A DNA stretch of 16,443 nt from an uncultured Clostridia bacterium (lineage in GTDB: Bacteria; Bacillota; Clostridia; Christensenellales; CAG-138): assembly GCA_937894955.1 (NCBI GenBank), contig CALAXO010000136.1, forward strand, positions 1 to 16,443, written 5' to 3'. A program made the position numbers and the translations under genes. Under the pieces are notes generated by a model that saw only the letters and a list, made by a program, of their open reading frames with translations, had not been told where the DNA came from and searched no databases. Position 1 is the stretch's first letter. Each line of letters starts with the position of its first letter. Below are positions 14,522 to 16,443 of this stretch, one piece after another.

Positions 14522-14579
14522 CAGCATCGGGGATGCTGTTACATCGCCGAGAGTTTGTTGTGGAAATCATTTCCACAGA
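14522..14579 (+). promoter_or_regulatory. Two-hairpin leader of rpmE, candidate L31 autoregulatory leader
   Basis: CAGCATC (14522-14528) pairs with GATGCTG (14532-14538) around GGG. TGTGGAAA (14559-14566) pairs with TTTCCACA (14570-14577) around TCA. Both stems are perfect and lie between the promoter and the CAGGAG ribosome site. Autoregulatory leaders have been proposed for L31 genes in several phyla including Firmicutes. I cannot check whether this one fits a published consensus. Confidence 0.5.
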
Positions 14580-14596
14580 TATTTCAGGAGAAAATT

Positions 14597-14797
14597 ATGA
14601 AAAAGGACATCCATCCTTCCTACGGCGAAAGCATCGTCCGTTGCGCATGCGGTGAAACCTTCAAGAGCGGTTCCGTAAAGGGCGAGCTCAAGGTTGAAAT
14701 CTGCTCCAAGTGCCACCCCTTCTACACCGGCCGCCAGAAACTCGTTGACAGCGGCGGACGTGTTGATAAGTTCAAGAAGCGTTACGGCATGAAATAA
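14597..14797 (+). CDS. rpmE: 50S ribosomal protein L31 (zinc-binding type)
   Basis: This 66-residue protein matches bacterial L31, which sits on the central protuberance and bridges the subunits. It starts MKKDIHPSYGE and carries four cysteines: C16 and C18 in CACG, and C36-x2-C39 in CSKC. It ends with TGRQKLVDSGGRVDKFKKRYG. The cysteines mark the zinc-binding C+ type, which in many bacteria is replaced by a cysteine-free copy under zinc starvation. No second copy is in this window. The ATG at 14597 is chosen because CAGGAG lies 7-12 bases before it and the protein then has the canonical N-terminus. An in-frame ATG 14 codons earlier falls inside the leader hairpin region. The gene is monocistronic, with its own promoter and a strong terminator. 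Confidence 0.97.
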   Translation: MKKDIHPSYGESIVRCACGETFKSGSVKGELKVEICSKCHPFYTGRQKLVDSGGRVDKFKKRYGMK

Positions 14798-14827
14798 TCG
14801 ACACTGTTCTTTCCTTTCTACTAATAT

Positions 14828-14867
14828 TAAAACAGCCACCCGTCATTGCGCCGGGCGGCTGTTTTTT
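14828..14867. terminator. Bidirectional terminator between rpmE and the aldo/keto reductase gene
   Basis: AAACAGCCACCCG (14830-14842) pairs with CGGGCGGCTGTTT (14852-14864) with one A/C mismatch. It continues into T-runs on the plus strand (14862-14867) and a T-rich stretch on the minus strand. It lies 30 bases after rpmE and 27 bases after the convergent reductase gene, and serves both. Confidence 0.88.
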
Positions 14868-14894
14868 GTTTGTTTTCGTTTTGCCCCGAGGGAC

Positions 14895-15842
14895 TTAAAT
14901 AACCTTAATGGTGAACTGCGGGCAGGCTCTTGCGCAATAACCGCAGAGTGCACATTTTGATTGATCGACAACAGCGCGGCCGTTTTCAATTCTCAAAGCA
15001 TGGTTATGACATGCAGCAACACACGTTCCGCAGCCTTCGCACCATTCCTGAATCAGCAGCGTGCGGCGCACCTTTGCAAGCTCGGCCGAGAGCTTTTCAT
15101 CCGGTTTTTCGCCGCTGAACCGACGGCAATTATATTCAACTTCATTCACGCTCTGCATTCCGATCGCAATTGTGTCAATGCAGTCGTCCAGGTTAAGAAT
15201 ATAATCCAATGCCGCCTCACGTTCGGCAATAAGATGTCCGCCGCCGAGAGGTTTCATTGCAATGATGCCCTGTCCCTGTGCATGTGCGGCGCGGATTTTT
15301 GCAAGCATTTCATCGGCCGTGCCGTCTGCAATGCCAAAACCGCGTTTGTTTATAAGCGGGAACAAAACCTGAAGCTCCGGATGCCTCAATGCGCCGTCCA
15401 TACACGCAATATAATGTGTGGACAATCCGACAGCGCGAATGTAGCCCTTGCTGCGCATTTCAATATAGTATTCCAATGCTTCTCTGTGCCCGCGTATTGT
15501 ATGTATGCTCTCCTGTTCGTGCATCAGAAAAACATCGATATAATCCCTGCCGATTCCCTCAAGTGCCTTTCGGAGGCTTGCCTCCGCACCCGCTCTGTCA
15601 TAGGCATAGCTTTTTGAGCAAACAACAAGATCCGGCTTCAGCCTCACTGCCTCCCGAATGTGCGGATACGTGCCGTAAATCTCCGCCGTGTCAACAAAAT
15701 TAACGCCGTGTGAAAAGGCGCATTCAAAAAGCTCTGCACCCTGCGCCGGCGTTAAATTCCGTTGAAACGGCCCCATTGTGAGCGAACCGAAACAAAGTTT
15801 TGAAACACTGATTCCCGTTCTGCCGAGTTCATGATAAATCAC
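14895..15842 (-). CDS. Aldo/keto reductase fused to a C-terminal 2[4Fe-4S] ferredoxin domain
   Basis: This 315-residue protein has an aldo/keto reductase TIM barrel at about 1-260. The family tetrad is visible as Asp51 and Tyr56 in VDTAEIYG, Lys77 in VVCSKSY, and His108 in FLMHEQE. Residues about 265-315 form a ferredoxin-like tail with two four-cysteine clusters: C268-x2-C271-x2-C274-x3-C278 and C297-x2-C300-x2-C303-x3-C307. The tail suggests electrons move between NAD(P)H-dependent chemistry and an iron-sulfur carrier. This fused type is common in anaerobic Clostridia and its substrates are mostly unknown. The ATG overlaps the ireB stop codon by 4 bases (15839-15842), so translation is probably coupled and both share the ireB promoter. 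A shared terminator lies downstream. Confidence 0.9.
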   Translation of the reverse strand: MIYHELGRTGISVSKLCFGSLTMGPFQRNLTPAQGAELFECAFSHGVNFVDTAEIYGTYPHIREAVRLKPDLVVCSKSYAYDRAGAEASLRKALEGIGRDYIDVFLMHEQESIHTIRGHREALEYYIEMRSKGYIRAVGLSTHYIACMDGALRHPELQVLFPLINKRGFGIADGTADEMLAKIRAAHAQGQGIIAMKPLGGGHLIAEREAALDYILNLDDCIDTIAIGMQSVNEVEYNCRRFSGEKPDEKLSAELAKVRRTLLIQEWCEGCGTCVAACHNHALRIENGRAVVDQSKCALCGYCARACPQFTIKVI

Positions 15843-16129
15843 GGCGTGTCATCCCCGTTGTATTGTTCAACATAGGTGCGCACAAGCTCTTCAATCAGCT
15901 CGTCGCGCTCAAACATGCGGATGAGATACCGCGCATTGTTATAGCTCGTGATATATGTCGGGTCGCCGGAAATAAGGTAGCCGACAATCTGGTTCACCGG
16001 GTCATAGCCCTTCTCGCGCATTGAATAATAAACTTTCATCAATACTTCATGCGGAGTTTCCTTTTCGCCCACACGGCTGAATTTAATCGTGTTGCCCGAA
16101 TCGGCAACGTTCTTGTTCTTCTCGCTCAT
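15839..16129 (-). CDS. ireB: IreB family regulatory phosphoprotein (UPF0297/DUF965)
   Basis: This 96-residue protein matches IreB (YrzL), a small dimeric Firmicutes protein. In Enterococcus it is phosphorylated by the PASTA kinase IreK and lowers cephalosporin resistance. The family core is clear: MREKGYDPVNQIVGYLISGDPTYI followed by ARYLIRMFERDELIEELVRTYVE. The N-terminal NTIKF segment holds Thr14, which appears to align with a phosphorylated threonine of the enterococcal protein; that alignment is from memory. GGAGG lies 10-14 bases before the ATG, and an extended -10 promoter lies upstream. IreB is usually followed by ruvX (yqgF) and a DUF1292 gene. Here it is followed instead by an aldo/keto reductase with a 4-base overlap. 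Confidence 0.93.
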   Translation of the reverse strand: MSEKNKNVADSGNTIKFSRVGEKETPHEVLMKVYYSMREKGYDPVNQIVGYLISGDPTYITSYNNARYLIRMFERDELIEELVRTYVEQYNGDDTP

Positions 16130-16443
16130 TCTGCATTGCCTCCATTGCCTGTGTGATGATATATGACTATTCTAACACATTTGCAGAAGATTCACAACCC
16201 CATTAAGAAAAGAAATCATAAGCGCCCTGTTGATTCCTTCATTGCAAATAAGGGTACAAATTTGACGTTCTTCTCTGTGGACAGTCGTCATCAGCATTTG
16301 GTCAAATGTTTTTTTATGAATGCCTTCATCAGTTTTTGCAAGCCCTTACTCATATCAAGGTTATATATATCAAACTGCGGCCGAACTGTTAAGAAAATAT
16401 GGCCAATCTGTTAACGATATTTGTAAATATTTCGACATTTGCA
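16130..16443 (-). other. Intergenic region upstream of ireB
   Basis: These 314 bases to the window edge hold the ireB ribosome site and promoter and no gene I can support. A plus-strand open frame across it has no ribosome site and a low-quality translation. CATTTG-GT-CAAATG followed by seven T (16295-16315) could be a weak plus-strand terminator for a gene beyond this strand's visible part, but no such plus-strand gene is seen. The sequence is AT-richer than the coding regions. Confidence 0.5.
16169..16197 (-). promoter_or_regulatory. Sigma-A promoter for ireB
   Basis: Read leftward, TTGTGA (16192-16197), a 17-base spacer and TAGAAT (16169-16174), with TGT directly before the -10 as an extended element. 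Transcription should start near 16162, about 33 bases before the start codon. Confidence 0.7.

Noticed and set aside
14961..15617. Rightward open frame of 218 codons opposite the aldo/keto reductase
   Set aside because: Antisense to the conserved barrel and cysteine clusters, and the translation looks like random low-quality sequence.
16295..16315. CATTTG-GT-CAAATG followed by seven T as a terminator
   Set aside because: The stem is short and AT-rich with a tiny loop, and no plus-strand gene lies before it. It is mentioned only as part of the intergenic description.
16163..16414. Rightward open frame of 83 codons at the right edge
   Set aside because: It starts inside the ireB promoter region, has no ribosome site, and its translation lacks any recognisable pattern.
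1..16443. CRISPR arrays, tRNA or rRNA genes, insertion sequences and phage genes
   Set aside because: I looked for regular spaced repeats, tRNA-like folds and transposase or integrase motifs on both strands and saw none.

Overview
This window looks like chromosomal core sequence from a low-to-moderate GC member of the Firmicutes, most likely an uncultured Clostridia lineage (Oscillospirales- or Christensenellales-like). That placement is inferred from gene content: IreB, a YetF-DUF4363 pair, QueT with a preQ1-type leader, RecD2, a ComEC-HolA junction, a dnaG-sigA pair, and a lipoprotein L,D-transpeptidase with Pro/Thr tails. There is no phage, insertion sequence, CRISPR array, tRNA or rRNA. 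Gene density is high and most genes can be named.

Layout. Bases 1-7450 are read leftward. The order of transcription is a DUF3810 membrane metalloprotease-like protein, recD2 (helicase), comF, rimI, ridA, comEC and the first 90 codons of holA. recD2 has a good promoter and is close to comF and rimI. A terminator-like hairpin follows rimI, so ridA-comEC-holA may form a second unit. A divergent intergenic region (7451-7643) separates these genes from a rightward block: yetF-like DUF421, a DUF4363 protein, dnaG, rpoD (sigA), an L,D-transpeptidase lipoprotein, queT and rpmE. Strong terminators follow sigA, the transpeptidase gene and rpmE. The rpmE terminator is shared with a convergent leftward pair, ireB and a ferredoxin-fused aldo/keto reductase, whose coding regions overlap by 4 bases. 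The last 240 bases hold only the ireB promoter and no convincing gene.

How the genes fit together. Replication, recombination and DNA uptake are represented by holA, comEC, comF, recD2 and dnaG. Transcription and translation are represented by sigA, rimI and rpmE. Envelope functions are represented by the L,D-transpeptidase, the YetF-DUF4363 pair and the DUF3810 protein. IreB links to PASTA-kinase control of cell-wall homeostasis. QueT supplies a queuosine precursor and sits behind a likely preQ1-I riboswitch.

I found no clear new multi-gene system. The points worth a second look are mainly regulatory. They are a preQ1-I-like leader with an extra insert, a 12-bp inverted repeat bracketing the queT -35 box, a two-hairpin rpmE leader, and a palindrome over the recD2 -35 box. 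Two coding-level points also stand out: ComEC lacks its usual C-terminal nuclease-like domain, and ireB is paired with an aldo/keto reductase instead of ruvX.
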